Positions 25,929 through 33,777 of a stretch of DNA of 64,000 nt are shown piece by piece. Where the stretch lies: positions 20,505 to 84,504 of the forward strand of contig NZ_UUPU01000074.1 in NCBI RefSeq assembly GCF_900591205.1, read 5' to 3'. The notes under the pieces are model-generated. The model saw only the letters and a program-made list of their open reading frames with translations. It was not told where the DNA came from and did no database searches. Origin of the DNA: Pseudomonas viridiflava. Lineage in GTDB: Bacteria > Pseudomonadota > Gammaproteobacteria > Pseudomonadales > Pseudomonadaceae. A program made the position numbers and the translations under genes. Each line of letters starts with the position of its first letter. The stretch's first letter is position 1.

Positions 25929-27365
25929 CTATTTACCAATTGCCACATATTCATAGCCTTGAGACGCCGTACCAACGCCGCCGCCATTGTTGGCATAGCG
26001 CCGCCCGACACGCACCGTATTCAGCGTGGTCACTGATTTATCCCAGTAGCAATTAATGCCTTGGCCGTCGGATATGGCGCCGCGCATCGTCGGAATCACC
26101 TTATAAACAACGGTAGGGAACGCCATAGGAAAGGGCGCATTGAAAGCGTCTGCAACGTTATCCGCCACTGACCCCCATTGAATAATCCAGCCGCCCAACC
26201 ACGTTGGGAAAACCACATATCCATTTGCCCCAAAACTAAAAGACACACCCCAGCGCAACTTCTTAGGTGTGACAATTGTTGCGTCATCAAGACCGATATC
26301 AACCTGGACCTGAGTCGCAACCTTAGCCGTGCCTTGATTGGTCTCTGCGGCTTGAGCAGCCAGTGCGGCCAGCGTCGCAATATCAATGTTTCCCTGATTA
26401 ATGGGTGCGTTCCAGGCTTTAATGCACCACATTACTGCCAGGTTGCGCGGTCGAGTCTCCGTATCACCTGTAAAACCGACGTTGTAGAGCGTGTCGTAAT
26501 TATTGCCGCCCAGTGACTTCGCACCCGTCGCAACTGAGGCAGAGTTGATACCTGTTTGATTGGGAGGAGTATGGGTATGGCTCTTGAAAGCGTCAGCTTG
26601 ATAACTCGCTAGAGTACGACCAGCATCTATCCCTCGCCCGTGATCCCATCCCCGAAAGAACTCCCCCCTGGACTCCGGTAACCGCGTATAGCCCACCGCA
26701 TCACCGGCAACGTTAAACTTCTTCGCCAAATAGGCAGCCAGGTCCGGATAAAGTGCGTCCTTGAACAAGCTGTTATCCACTTCCAGATATCCCGGCGGCA
26801 CAGCCCCCAGCGGAAACGGCACCATCACCCCGACCGGCAACGCCGAAGCCTTGGCAATCATCGACTCAATCTCTGCCTTGGAATACGTGCCCTTCGACAG
26901 GTAATCCATCACCCAGGCCCGAGTCGCCTTCACCACCGTGTCATCAATCAACAACGTCACGATCGCGGCATTACTCGTTTCAAAGATCGAACGAATATAA
27001 AACTCTTTCCCCGACCCCGACGTCGCCAGCACCGGTTTATACGACTCCGGATATTTAACGACTGCATACAAAATCCCGGTATCCGTCCACAGCCCGGCCT
27101 CCCGCACATACCATCCGCCCACCTCCGAGGGAATGGTGACTTCGGCCATCAGCCAATTCGCGTTTTTCTCGTCCTGAAACAACGCATTCAAAGGCCCGCG
27201 CCACACTTCGCGCTTAAGCGCCTTGGCACTGGCATCAGGGTTGTAGACGGCGCCATTGCCGTCGCCGACGGAAATCTGCGCCAGTTTGATCGGTACGCCG
27301 GCCGCCTTGCAGGCGGTTTCGTAGGCGATCCCCGCGTCGGTGAGCAGGGTGTAATAGTCAGCCAT
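25929..27365 (-). CDS. Tail fibre (receptor-binding protein)
   Basis: 478 residues. The N-terminal domain (about 1-160: YYTLLTDAGIAYETACKAAG and WYVREAGLWTDTGILYAVVKY) is a DUF3751-type baseplate attachment domain. A phage tail collar block follows (PVGVMVPFPLGAVPPGYLEVD, about 180-240) and the C-terminal about 110 residues (FPTWLGGWIIQWGSV to YEYVAIGK) form a gp53-like receptor-binding tip. The 3' part is visibly less G+C-rich than the 5' part, consistent with exchange of the tip. It sets the killing spectrum. Confidence 0.92.
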   Translation of the reverse strand: MADYYTLLTDAGIAYETACKAAGVPIKLAQISVGDGNGAVYNPDASAKALKREVWRGPLNALFQDEKNANWLMAEVTIPSEVGGWYVREAGLWTDTGILYAVVKYPESYKPVLATSGSGKEFYIRSIFETSNAAIVTLLIDDTVVKATRAWVMDYLSKGTYSKAEIESMIAKASALPVGVMVPFPLGAVPPGYLEVDNSLFKDALYPDLAAYLAKKFNVAGDAVGYTRLPESRGEFFRGWDHGRGIDAGRTLASYQADAFKSHTHTPPNQTGINSASVATGAKSLGGNNYDTLYNVGFTGDTETRPRNLAVMWCIKAWNAPINQGNIDIATLAALAAQAAETNQGTAKVATQVQVDIGLDDATIVTPKKLRWGVSFSFGANGYVVFPTWLGGWIIQWGSVADNVADAFNAPFPMAFPTVVYKVIPTMRGAISDGQGINCYWDKSVTTLNTVRVGRRYANNGGGVGTASQGYEYVAIGK

Positions 27366-27995
27366 TTAGTGCTCCTGTGGATAAAGGGTGGTGGTTTCGA
27401 CGGTGTAGAGCGCGGCCGCCATAAAGGCGCGGCCCGAAGCCTCGACACCCGTCAGCACGCGGGGAAAAATCGTGGTCAGCTCGCCGCACAGCGTGGCCGC
27501 GCCGATGCTGTGGCGGCCGGAGGCGCTCAGGCCCACAGAGATCGACAGGATGTCGCGCTCACTCTTGGCGTCCGCCAGGCGGCGGTTGAGTCGGGCGTCG
27601 ACGGTTTCGCTGTAGGGCAATTCGGTCCAGGCGCGTACGGCAAAGCTGTAGGGCACACCCGGCGGTGTCTGCTCGTACCAAGCGTGCACTTCGGGGCTCA
27701 GTTGCAGGCCCTTGGCTGCATTTTCGAGCGCCTGGCGGGTGCCGGCCTGGCGTGCGGTGGGCCAGGCGAGTTTGACGGTCAGGCGCTTCTCGACCTCGGG
27801 GGCCGTGGTGCTCCACTCATTCACCGCACGATCCGCCGCCAGGTAGGGCAAGAACGCCGCCGGTGTGCGATCCGGGTCCATCAGTTCAGGAAACGGCGGC
27901 GTAACCCGCTCCAGCAAATGGCCGAAACCCAGGTCCAGCGCCTTTTCCAGCGGTGAGCTGTTGGCGGGCAACAGGCTCGCTTTGGGTTCACTCAT
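27366..27995 (-). CDS. Tailocin tail protein I (gpI)
   Basis: 209 residues, P2 gpI family, the baseplate wedge piece to which fibres attach. Blocks: LEKALDLGFGHLLERVTPPF, FLPYLAADRAVNEWST, and DARLNRRLADAKSERD. The start at 27995 overlaps the gpJ stop by 4 bases (ATGA). The fibre gene begins directly after its stop. Confidence 0.9.
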   Translation of the reverse strand: MSEPKASLLPANSSPLEKALDLGFGHLLERVTPPFPELMDPDRTPAAFLPYLAADRAVNEWSTTAPEVEKRLTVKLAWPTARQAGTRQALENAAKGLQLSPEVHAWYEQTPPGVPYSFAVRAWTELPYSETVDARLNRRLADAKSERDILSISVGLSASGRHSIGAATLCGELTTIFPRVLTGVEASGRAFMAAALYTVETTTLYPQEH

Positions 27996-28987
27996 AGTGT
28001 GCGCACCTCCACCTCGACGCCCGTGCAATACGGGGCCTGGAATGCGGTACTGATGATCGGCTCCAGCGGTTCGAGGATCTGCAGTTGCGCAGCCCCCGCG
28101 CTGTGGATGGCATAGTCGATCCAGCTCGGGTCCACTCGCCCTTCCAGGCGATGGCAGGAGTCGGCATAGGTTTGCAGCAGTCGCTGCGCGGCCACTTGGG
28201 TCAGGCCCGAATCCGGGCCGGCGTTGATCTTGGCCACCACACGGATCTTGTAGGGTTGAATCTGCGCCCCTTGGACGGTGACAAGATCGGTTTCCGGCCG
28301 TACATCCGGCCGTGCGAAATGTCGCCGCACGCCGTCAAGCAAATCGGCGGAAACACTGCCGTCGCCGTCCCGGGACAGCACAGTGACCATCACCTCGCCA
28401 GGGGCGGTGCGCCGTCCATTGCCGTCCTTGACCTGAGCCGCATAGCCGTCCGGGTCGAAGGTGTAGCTGACGGTTACCACGCCCGGCGTGGCGCTCTGCA
28501 CCTTGACCGACGGCCGCTCACCGAGGGTGAACACCTCACGACGGTACTGCATGCGTGAACCCGCTGCCGGCGCATGGGGCGCCAGGTAATAGCGCAGGCG
28601 GGCGTCGTCGTCGCTTTCCAGAATCGGCGGCACGGGGGGGAACGCGGCCGGGTCGCCGGGGTCCAGCACCTGGCGTTCCAGGCCCATATCGGCCAGGCGT
28701 GCATCCAGGTTGCTGCCGGTGGCCCACCACGCCAGCATCTGCTTGATGCGAGCGTTGTACTTGCGCTCGTGGGTTTGCAGGCGCACGCAAAAAGCTTCCA
28801 GAGCCAGGGTCAGCAGTTCGCTTTCATTGTCGAGGCTGACCTTGAGTTTGGCCGCGCTTTGCGGCGCCCGCGTGGCAACATAATCGACGACAAACGCCTT
28901 GAACTCAGCCAGCAGCGGCTCAAACGCGTCGACCGCGATAATCGCCGGTTCCGCCAGTTGGTTCTGGCCAGGGATCAGCATGCTCAT
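27992..28987 (-). CDS. Tailocin baseplate assembly protein J (gpJ)
   Basis: 331 residues, P2 gpJ/Mu gp47 family of baseplate wedge proteins. Family blocks include ARLRYYLAPHAPAAGSRMQYR and PGEVMVTVLSRDGDGS, followed by a C-terminal region with EGRVDPSWIDYAIHSAGA. It overlaps gpW by 4 bases at its start and gpI by 4 bases at its end. Confidence 0.92.
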   Translation of the reverse strand: MSMLIPGQNQLAEPAIIAVDAFEPLLAEFKAFVVDYVATRAPQSAAKLKVSLDNESELLTLALEAFCVRLQTHERKYNARIKQMLAWWATGSNLDARLADMGLERQVLDPGDPAAFPPVPPILESDDDARLRYYLAPHAPAAGSRMQYRREVFTLGERPSVKVQSATPGVVTVSYTFDPDGYAAQVKDGNGRRTAPGEVMVTVLSRDGDGSVSADLLDGVRRHFARPDVRPETDLVTVQGAQIQPYKIRVVAKINAGPDSGLTQVAAQRLLQTYADSCHRLEGRVDPSWIDYAIHSAGAAQLQILEPLEPIISTAFQAPYCTGVEVEVRTL

Positions 28988-29316
28988 GTCACGACCTCGA
29001 AGGCTTGTTGGCGGTTTTTCCAGGTGCCGGCAAAACGCAGTAACACACCTGCGCCCTGGCGGGTGGCCACGATGACCTGGGGCTGGAAGTCGGCGATGCC
29101 GTTCTGGACGTTGTAAAACGCTTGGGCGGCGTGGCTTTGAGCGAGGATCAACACGTCGTCGCCAAGGTTCTGGCCCAGCAGTTGCGCGATCATCGAGCCG
29201 TACAGCGGACGCTTCTGACGAGTGCCCACGGGGGTGGTCAGCGCTCGGGTGGCGCGCTGTACGAATTGCAGCCAGTCATCCACGGCTGCCCCGGTGTTCC
29301 TGTCGATTCCGATCAT
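28984..29316 (-). CDS. Tailocin baseplate protein W (gpW, gp25-like)
   Basis: 110 residues, P2 gpW / T4 gp25 family, the wedge protein that nucleates sheath. The block GIDRNTGAAVDDWLQFVQ near the start, TPVGTRQKRPLYGS and the Glu/Asp-rich helix after it are typical. AAGGATTT precedes the ATG. Confidence 0.92.
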   Translation of the reverse strand: MIGIDRNTGAAVDDWLQFVQRATRALTTPVGTRQKRPLYGSMIAQLLGQNLGDDVLILAQSHAAQAFYNVQNGIADFQPQVIVATRQGAGVLLRFAGTWKNRQQAFEVVT

Positions 29317-29325
29317 GGCAAATCC

Positions 29326-29937
29326 TTATGCGCTGCTGATCACACGGCCCTGGTGATCCACCACCGGGCCGCTTAAATGCACGCCGGCGGCATCCAGCAA
29401 CAGGCCGGTGGCGCCGAGTTGCAGGCTGATGCTCTGGGCGTTCAGGCTCAAGCGGGCGGCACCGACGGTGATGTCGACCTGCTCGCGGGAGCCACTGACG
29501 GTGGTTGGGCCGTTAACCCAGTTGAAGAGGTGACTGGCATCGTCGTAATCGCTTTGGGTGCCGTCCTGATGGCGCCGTCGGGTCAACGAAGCAACGCTGG
29601 ACACCGGCGGATAGAGACTACTGTTAAGCCCGAACAAGGCCACAGACTGCGCGCCGCCTTCCCCGCCGCCATAGTTGAGTAGAAGGCATTGTTCGCCGAC
29701 TGACGGAATGCGGGTTTCGGTTTGCGCGCCAGCACTCGGGTTAAAAAACCGAATCGCCGGGCTGAGCAAATCACCGTGGCTGACCTTGCAGGTGTTGCCG
29801 GCGGCGTCGACCTCCTGGCACACGCCAATCCGGCAGAAACTTTCCGCCCTTCGGTAAAGATCTTCGAGCTGGCCTTCCATTTCCGCCAGGCGCTCGACGA
29901 TCGGCCCCAGTTGCATGCGTAGCAATGCGTCAAACAT
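29326..29937 (-). CDS. Tailocin baseplate assembly protein V (spike)
   Basis: 203 residues, P2 gpV family, the membrane-piercing spike. It has an N-terminal helix, an OB-fold (FCRIGVCQEVDAAGNTCKVSHGDL), the block PSVGEQCLLLNYGGGE, and a C-terminal beta-helix-like region (TVSGSREQVDITVGAARLSL). GGAG lies 6 bases before the ATG. Confidence 0.92.
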   Translation of the reverse strand: MFDALLRMQLGPIVERLAEMEGQLEDLYRRAESFCRIGVCQEVDAAGNTCKVSHGDLLSPAIRFFNPSAGAQTETRIPSVGEQCLLLNYGGGEGGAQSVALFGLNSSLYPPVSSVASLTRRRHQDGTQSDYDDASHLFNWVNGPTTVSGSREQVDITVGAARLSLNAQSISLQLGATGLLLDAAGVHLSGPVVDHQGRVISSA

Positions 29938-29940
29938 GGA

Positions 29941-30456
29941 CTACTCCTGCAGCGGCCGGTATTGATCCGGATCGTCGATATTCGAGACTTCCCAGGTGCA
30001 GGCAAACAGCGGTTTGCCTGTGGGATCTTCGAGCAGCGACGAGCCGAGGTAGAGGGTTTGGGTGAAGGACACGGTCCAGGTGTCGTAGTCCGTTTCCGCG
30101 CTGCTGAGACCAGAGGGCGCGGCGACGATCGCCGTGGGCAAGTCGCACTGGCCGGGCGGCAGGCCCCAGCGGTTATCCAGTGCAAGGTCCATCAATTGGC
30201 TGGCCAGGTCGCAAGCATCATACGGCGCTGCCCCACTGGCCACCGTGGCCCTGAGTGAAACCAATAAGGCATGCGGCTTGCGGCCCTCAAGCGAACGCAC
30301 GCCAGGGCCATTGCGCTCCACGCTGATCAACACGCCGGTTTTATCCTCGGCGCCGCTGAAATCCTGGTAGCTGCCCACACGCAATTGTGGGAAGGCGCTC
30401 TTCAGCGCCGCCCCTATCGCCACGGGCAGTTGGGAAGGTTTTTCGATAAGAGTCAT
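29941..30456 (-). CDS. Tailocin protein of unknown function (PA0615-like position)
   Basis: 171 residues between holin and spike. The same slot in the P. aeruginosa R-pyocin cluster holds a protein of unknown function (PA0615). It begins with a helix (LPVAIGAALKSAFPQLRVGS), followed by an alternating beta pattern, similar in outline to tail-terminator proteins. No signal or membrane segment. Four bases separate it from the spike gene. Confidence 0.75.
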   Translation of the reverse strand: MTLIEKPSQLPVAIGAALKSAFPQLRVGSYQDFSGAEDKTGVLISVERNGPGVRSLEGRKPHALLVSLRATVASGAAPYDACDLASQLMDLALDNRWGLPPGQCDLPTAIVAAPSGLSSAETDYDTWTVSFTQTLYLGSSLLEDPTGKPLFACTWEVSNIDDPDQYRPLQE

Positions 30457-30477
30457 TACGTTGCGTCCTTGCAGCGA

Positions 30478-30822
30478 TTACTGCTGATCCGGGCGAGAGG
30501 GTGGGGCCTCGTTGACCCCGATGCGCTTGGCCGCCCAGCGTTCGTAAAGGCCGATGGCCACGTCCGCGCCGGCCATGGCCGTCAGACAACCAATGGCCCC
30601 GGCAGTCCAGATCGACATGCCGGCGGCGTAGCACAGCATCAATGCCGAGACCCCGCAGACCATGCACGCCCCGGACCGCAAAGCCAGGCGCCGTAGCAGC
30701 GACCAGCCTCGAGCGCCCTCCTTGTCGGCGCGCCACATTTCGCCGGATACGCCGCCAATCAAGGCCAGTGCGATCACCAGCCAGATAGGCATTTCCGCTA
30801 ACGCTTGCTGCTCGTTTGTCAT
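30478..30822 (-). CDS. Tailocin holin
   Basis: 114 residues with hydrophobic segments MPIWLVIALALIGGVSGEM, LRSGACMVCGVSALMLCYAAG and IWTAGAIGCLTAMAGADVAI, as in the pyocin/phage holin family. It would form membrane pores releasing the GH19 endolysin. It is the first structural gene of the operon, with CAGGAGGCG before the ATG. Confidence 0.85.
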   Translation of the reverse strand: MTNEQQALAEMPIWLVIALALIGGVSGEMWRADKEGARGWSLLRRLALRSGACMVCGVSALMLCYAAGMSIWTAGAIGCLTAMAGADVAIGLYERWAAKRIGVNEAPPSRPDQQ

Positions 30823-30896
30823 GTCACGCCTCCTGGCTGAGCATTACCGGCACAGGGCCGGTGTGTTGGGTAAATCCATTTATAGGTTGGCATTCC

Positions 30897-30921
30897 AAAA
30901 AGCCCGGTTGCCCGGGCTTTT
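30897..30921 (-). terminator. Intrinsic terminator in the tailocin leader
   Basis: AAAAGCCCGG and CCGGGCTTTT pair around a 3-4 base loop; on the minus strand the stem ends in five T. It stands between the operator cluster at 31261-31333 and the holin, so transcripts starting at the operators would meet it about 350 bases downstream and before the structural genes. Confidence 0.75.
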
Positions 30922-31111
30922 CAGTAATGCTGTCCTCGGTCTTTCGGCGCTACTGGCGCGGTACGGACCTTTCCTCAATGTTTTTCCGACCACGATCCCT
31001 GTCTGCCGGATAACTGCTTCTGGTGCTTTACGCTGCACACCCGGGTCAGTTGCCAACCCTCTGAACCGTTTAGGCCGGTTCATCGCTGCCTGTGTTTGTG
31101 AAACCTTGAAA

Positions 31112-31267
31112 CTAAAGAGCGTCGGCATCCTTGCCGGTGTTGCCTGGCGTCCTTGCCATCGCTCTGATGGCGTCCTTGCCGATGTTGCGGGCCTTCCTTG
31201 TATTGACTGGCAGCATCCTTGCCGCCTCCACCACCTTGTTGGCTGGCTTGAGACGAAGAATATGCAT
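31112..31267 (-). CDS. Possible small protein in the tailocin leader
   Basis: 51 codons from an ATG inside an ATGCAT operator motif to TAG. The product (MHILRLKPANKVVEAARML at the start, then RNIGKDAIRAM and PGNTGKDADAL) is basic and contains two GKDA units. They come from DNA direct repeats of the type GGCAAGGA(T/C)GCC. No Shine-Dalgarno sequence is visible, so it may be a leaderless peptide or only an open frame in a repetitive leader. Confidence 0.3.
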   Translation of the reverse strand: MHILRLKPANKVVEAARMLPVNTRKARNIGKDAIRAMARTPGNTGKDADAL

Positions 31268-31333
31268 GTATGCATATACAGTCAATGCACAAATGCATTT
31301 ATTTTTGGCCTAGAAATGCATGAATGCATTTTT
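31261..31333. promoter_or_regulatory. Symmetric ATGCAT operator cluster (tailocin promoter side)
   Basis: Five ATGCAT motifs start at 31262, 31270, 31293, 31316 and 31324, spaced 8, 23, 23 and 8 bases, so the array is symmetric around the central AAATGCATTT. The outer pairs form larger palindromes (TATGCATGTATGCATA and AAATGCATGAATGCATTT). They lie between the repressor terminator and the tailocin leader and resemble the motifs upstream of the repressor gene. Confidence 0.7.
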
Positions 31334-31371
31334 GCTTTCCGGGTCAGGGGTTTACCTGTTTTCTACAGGCG

Positions 31372-31398
31372 AAAAAAAACCCGCGCATTGGCGGGCTT
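31372..31398 (-). terminator. Terminator of the tailocin repressor gene
   Basis: On the minus strand CCCGCCAATGCGCGGG forms the stem-loop and is followed by eight T. It lies 18 bases after the repressor stop and keeps repressor transcription apart from the operator cluster. Confidence 0.85.
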
Positions 31399-31415
31399 TG
31401 TCTTACGTAAGGAGG

Positions 31416-32150
31416 TTAACGAGCGTACATGCCCCACCAGAATACGTGGCCTAGGATACTGATCTGCTCATCCTGAATATCCTGGAAGCTGTAGTCCTCA
31501 TCCGGGTGCTCATCGCGATTGAAACTGCGCAGGCGAATCCCCGAAGGCAGGCGGTAGAGCTGTTTCACCCGCAACTGGCCGTTGTGATTGATGGCATACA
31601 GGTCACCATCGACGATGTCGCCAATGCCGCTTTTGCCCGCATTCACTCCGACAGTGGCACCGTCGCGCAGCACTGGCAACATACTGTTGCCGCGCACCGT
31701 CACACATTTGGCCTGGTCGAACTGCACACCGTTATGCCGCAAGCTGCGTTTGCCAAAACGCAGGCTGGCCTTTTCGCTTTCCTCGATGACGAATCTTCCT
31801 GATCCAGCAGCCAATTCAACCTCGCGCAGAAAGGGGATCGACACCTCGTCATCATTAACGGGCGTGTCGTCGTCCCACAGGCTTATGTCCTTGAGTTCCG
31901 AATGCATCGGGTCGCGCCCGTCATCGCGCAAAGCCGTTACCGCAGCGCGCCCGCGCAGTTGGTCGGTGCTGACCCGAAAGTACTCGGCGATGCGCGAGAT
32001 GTGTTTGTCCGACGGATCCACGATCTTGCCGCTGAGGATCCGGGACAACGTGGATTGAGGCACGCCGGTACGCCGGTGAAGCTCCGTGGGGGAGATCCGG
32101 TCGCGGTCCAGCAGTTCTCTTAAAACGATAGAAACGTTGCGTTTTTGCAT
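31416..32150 (-). CDS. Tailocin repressor, XRE HTH plus S24 self-cleaving domain (PrtR/CI-like)
   Basis: 244 residues. The N-terminal HTH (ISPTELHRRTGVPQSTLSRILSG) resembles CI-type repressors. The C-terminal S24 peptidase domain has the Ala-Gly cleavage site (ELAAGSGRF), catalytic Ser (RGNSMLPVL) and Lys (LRVKQLYR), so RecA filaments should trigger self-cleavage. It likely represses the tailocin operon until DNA damage. The ATG at 32150 starts MQKRNVSIV at the HTH domain; an in-frame TTG at 32186 would add 12 residues. Neither start has a clear ribosome site. No prtN-like activator gene was seen. Confidence 0.88.
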   Translation of the reverse strand: MQKRNVSIVLRELLDRDRISPTELHRRTGVPQSTLSRILSGKIVDPSDKHISRIAEYFRVSTDQLRGRAAVTALRDDGRDPMHSELKDISLWDDDTPVNDDEVSIPFLREVELAAGSGRFVIEESEKASLRFGKRSLRHNGVQFDQAKCVTVRGNSMLPVLRDGATVGVNAGKSGIGDIVDGDLYAINHNGQLRVKQLYRLPSGIRLRSFNRDEHPDEDYSFQDIQDEQISILGHVFWWGMYAR

Positions 32151-32184
32151 AACAGGGATAGTGACGGGAGATTTTTGGCTTGGC

Positions 32185-32221
32185 AAATGCTAATTAGCAT
32201 TTTTTATGCATAAAAATGCAT
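32185..32221. promoter_or_regulatory. Operator cluster upstream of the repressor gene
   Basis: AAATGCTAATTAGCATTT (32185-32202) is a perfect 18-bp palindrome, followed by two ATGCAT motifs at 32206 and 32216 in an A/T-rich setting. The same half-site (AAATGC/GCATTT) occurs in the cluster at 31261-31333, suggesting autoregulation by the repressor. Beyond it, 32222-32523 shows no recognised element. Confidence 0.65.
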
Positions 32222-32523
32222 TTTTTGTGCCTCGATGCCTATGCGCTTGTGATGATCAACACGGCGTGGCGCCCGGCACCCGAAGAGAATTCAACCTGGT
32301 GAGCTACTTTACGTTACCCGCATTGGCCGGCCCTACGACCCGCGGAGAAACCGCAAACAAAATGCAATAGTGGTCTAGAATCTTACAAGAAGTCTAAGCG
32401 CACTGCTGAATACGTGCTGACTTAGCTTCATGCCAAGCCCCTTTGGCAGTCATCGGCACCAAGTCGTACTTGTAGTTAGTGCCCCCTAACAGGTAGCCAT
32501 ACAAGCATGGACTTTGATCGCCT

Positions 32524-33777
32524 ATGAAATCAATTATTCCCGTAGAAAAGAACCCTTTTTACATCGTCACCCCACCTTACACCAAGGTGTCCGCAGGCGT
32601 GACCACCCTGCATTTACTTTGCCATTACCTGAATAGGGCAGGCGAGTCGGCCTATATCGTTCAGTACCCTGCCGCGCAAGTGCCTGTCAGAAGCTTGCCA
32701 GGCTACGTAACATTGCAAGGTCAATCAGAATTTCCTGGCGGCATGATAGTTCCACCCCTGACCCAAGACATACTTGAACATTATCATCAGCGCAGGTTGA
32801 CCCCTGTCGTAGTCTACCCTGAAGTTTTTGATAACCCCCTGAAGGCCCGTTTTTTCGGGCGATTCATTTTAAATTATCCGGGCAAATTAAATACCAAATA
32901 CACTGAACCAGCCGACTTCGGTATTGCCTATGCAACAACGCTCGCTGAATTCTGCACAACAGAGTACCCGGATCATCGGCGCATTGATGATGTTCTGTTT
33001 GTACCAACCGTAGACCTGGACTTCTGGCGATTTGCTGACACTCAGTCAAATCGGCAGGGCAGTTGCTTCTACGCGGGTAAATTAAAGGCTGTTCACGCAG
33101 ACACCCCAAAAAATGTTCCAGCGGGCTCAACGGAAATCCTGCGCAGCGACAAGATGACCACTGCTGAAGTTCGGGAATTATTCTGGCGCTCAGAGGTATT
33201 TTATTGCTATGAAGATACTGCACTGGCTATAGAAGCAATCCTGTGCGGATGCCCTACGGTTTTCGTTAAAAATAAATATTTTACAGGACCTCCACTGGCG
33301 GCAAACGAGACGGGGCAGTTTGGCTGGTGCATGCTCGGTGAAGTCGGTGGTATTGAACGCGCCCGCGCAACAGTGGGCCTGCTCGCTGAACATATCGAAA
33401 GCTATTTGGAAAAAATCCCGGCGCAGATAGCGACCCTCGGCGTTGAATGGCGTAAAGAGGCGAGTGCCAGGCCGTACGCCGGGACCATCACATTGCCGCT
33501 GACACCTCGTATTATGCTTTTCGATCAACCCCTGCCTTCAGCGTATTCGAAAGGTAATCACGACGAATTTTCTTCGCCCGTCAGCCTTTATAAAGTAGCT
33601 GGAAAATCCAGAAACCTTGCCGAGTTTTGCAGATTACTGTTCATCGAGACATTACAGTCGCAAGGTTTGACCGGAGTAGTTCGACGCCTGGCGCGAGGGC
33701 TCAAAAACCATGGGCCTGTCGGAGTGCTGCGAATTCTCTACCGCAACTCGCAGAAGGGGAAAGATCGTGGCCTATAA
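32524..33777 (+). CDS. Putative GT-B glycosyltransferase
   Basis: 417 residues, no signal peptide. The N-terminal half (AGVTTLHLLCHYLNRAGE) looks like a GT-B Rossmann domain, and the C-terminal half has the acidic GT-B motif YEDTALAIEAILCGCPTVFV used to bind the sugar nucleotide. A basic C-terminal tail (GVVRRLARGLKNHG) may contact membrane. Donor and acceptor are unknown. The gene is A+T-richer than mutS and overlaps the next glycosyltransferase gene. It is divergent from the tailocin repressor. No clear ribosome site is visible. Confidence 0.6.
   Translation: MKSIIPVEKNPFYIVTPPYTKVSAGVTTLHLLCHYLNRAGESAYIVQYPAAQVPVRSLPGYVTLQGQSEFPGGMIVPPLTQDILEHYHQRRLTPVVVYPEVFDNPLKARFFGRFILNYPGKLNTKYTEPADFGIAYATTLAEFCTTEYPDHRRIDDVLFVPTVDLDFWRFADTQSNRQGSCFYAGKLKAVHADTPKNVPAGSTEILRSDKMTTAEVRELFWRSEVFYCYEDTALAIEAILCGCPTVFVKNKYFTGPPLAANETGQFGWCMLGEVGGIERARATVGLLAEHIESYLEKIPAQIATLGVEWRKEASARPYAGTITLPLTPRIMLFDQPLPSAYSKGNHDEFSSPVSLYKVAGKSRNLAEFCRLLFIETLQSQGLTGVVRRLARGLKNHGPVGVLRILYRNSQKGKDRGL

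Noticed and set aside
30880..31275. 131-codon minus-strand open frame in the tailocin leader
   Set aside because: It runs through the intrinsic terminator and has Arg/Pro-rich antisense-like composition with no ribosome site; only the 51-codon frame in another register is worth noting.
18639..32186. Functional prophage
   Set aside because: No integrase, terminase, portal, capsid or replication gene is present, and the cluster follows the R-pyocin order at a known tailocin site.
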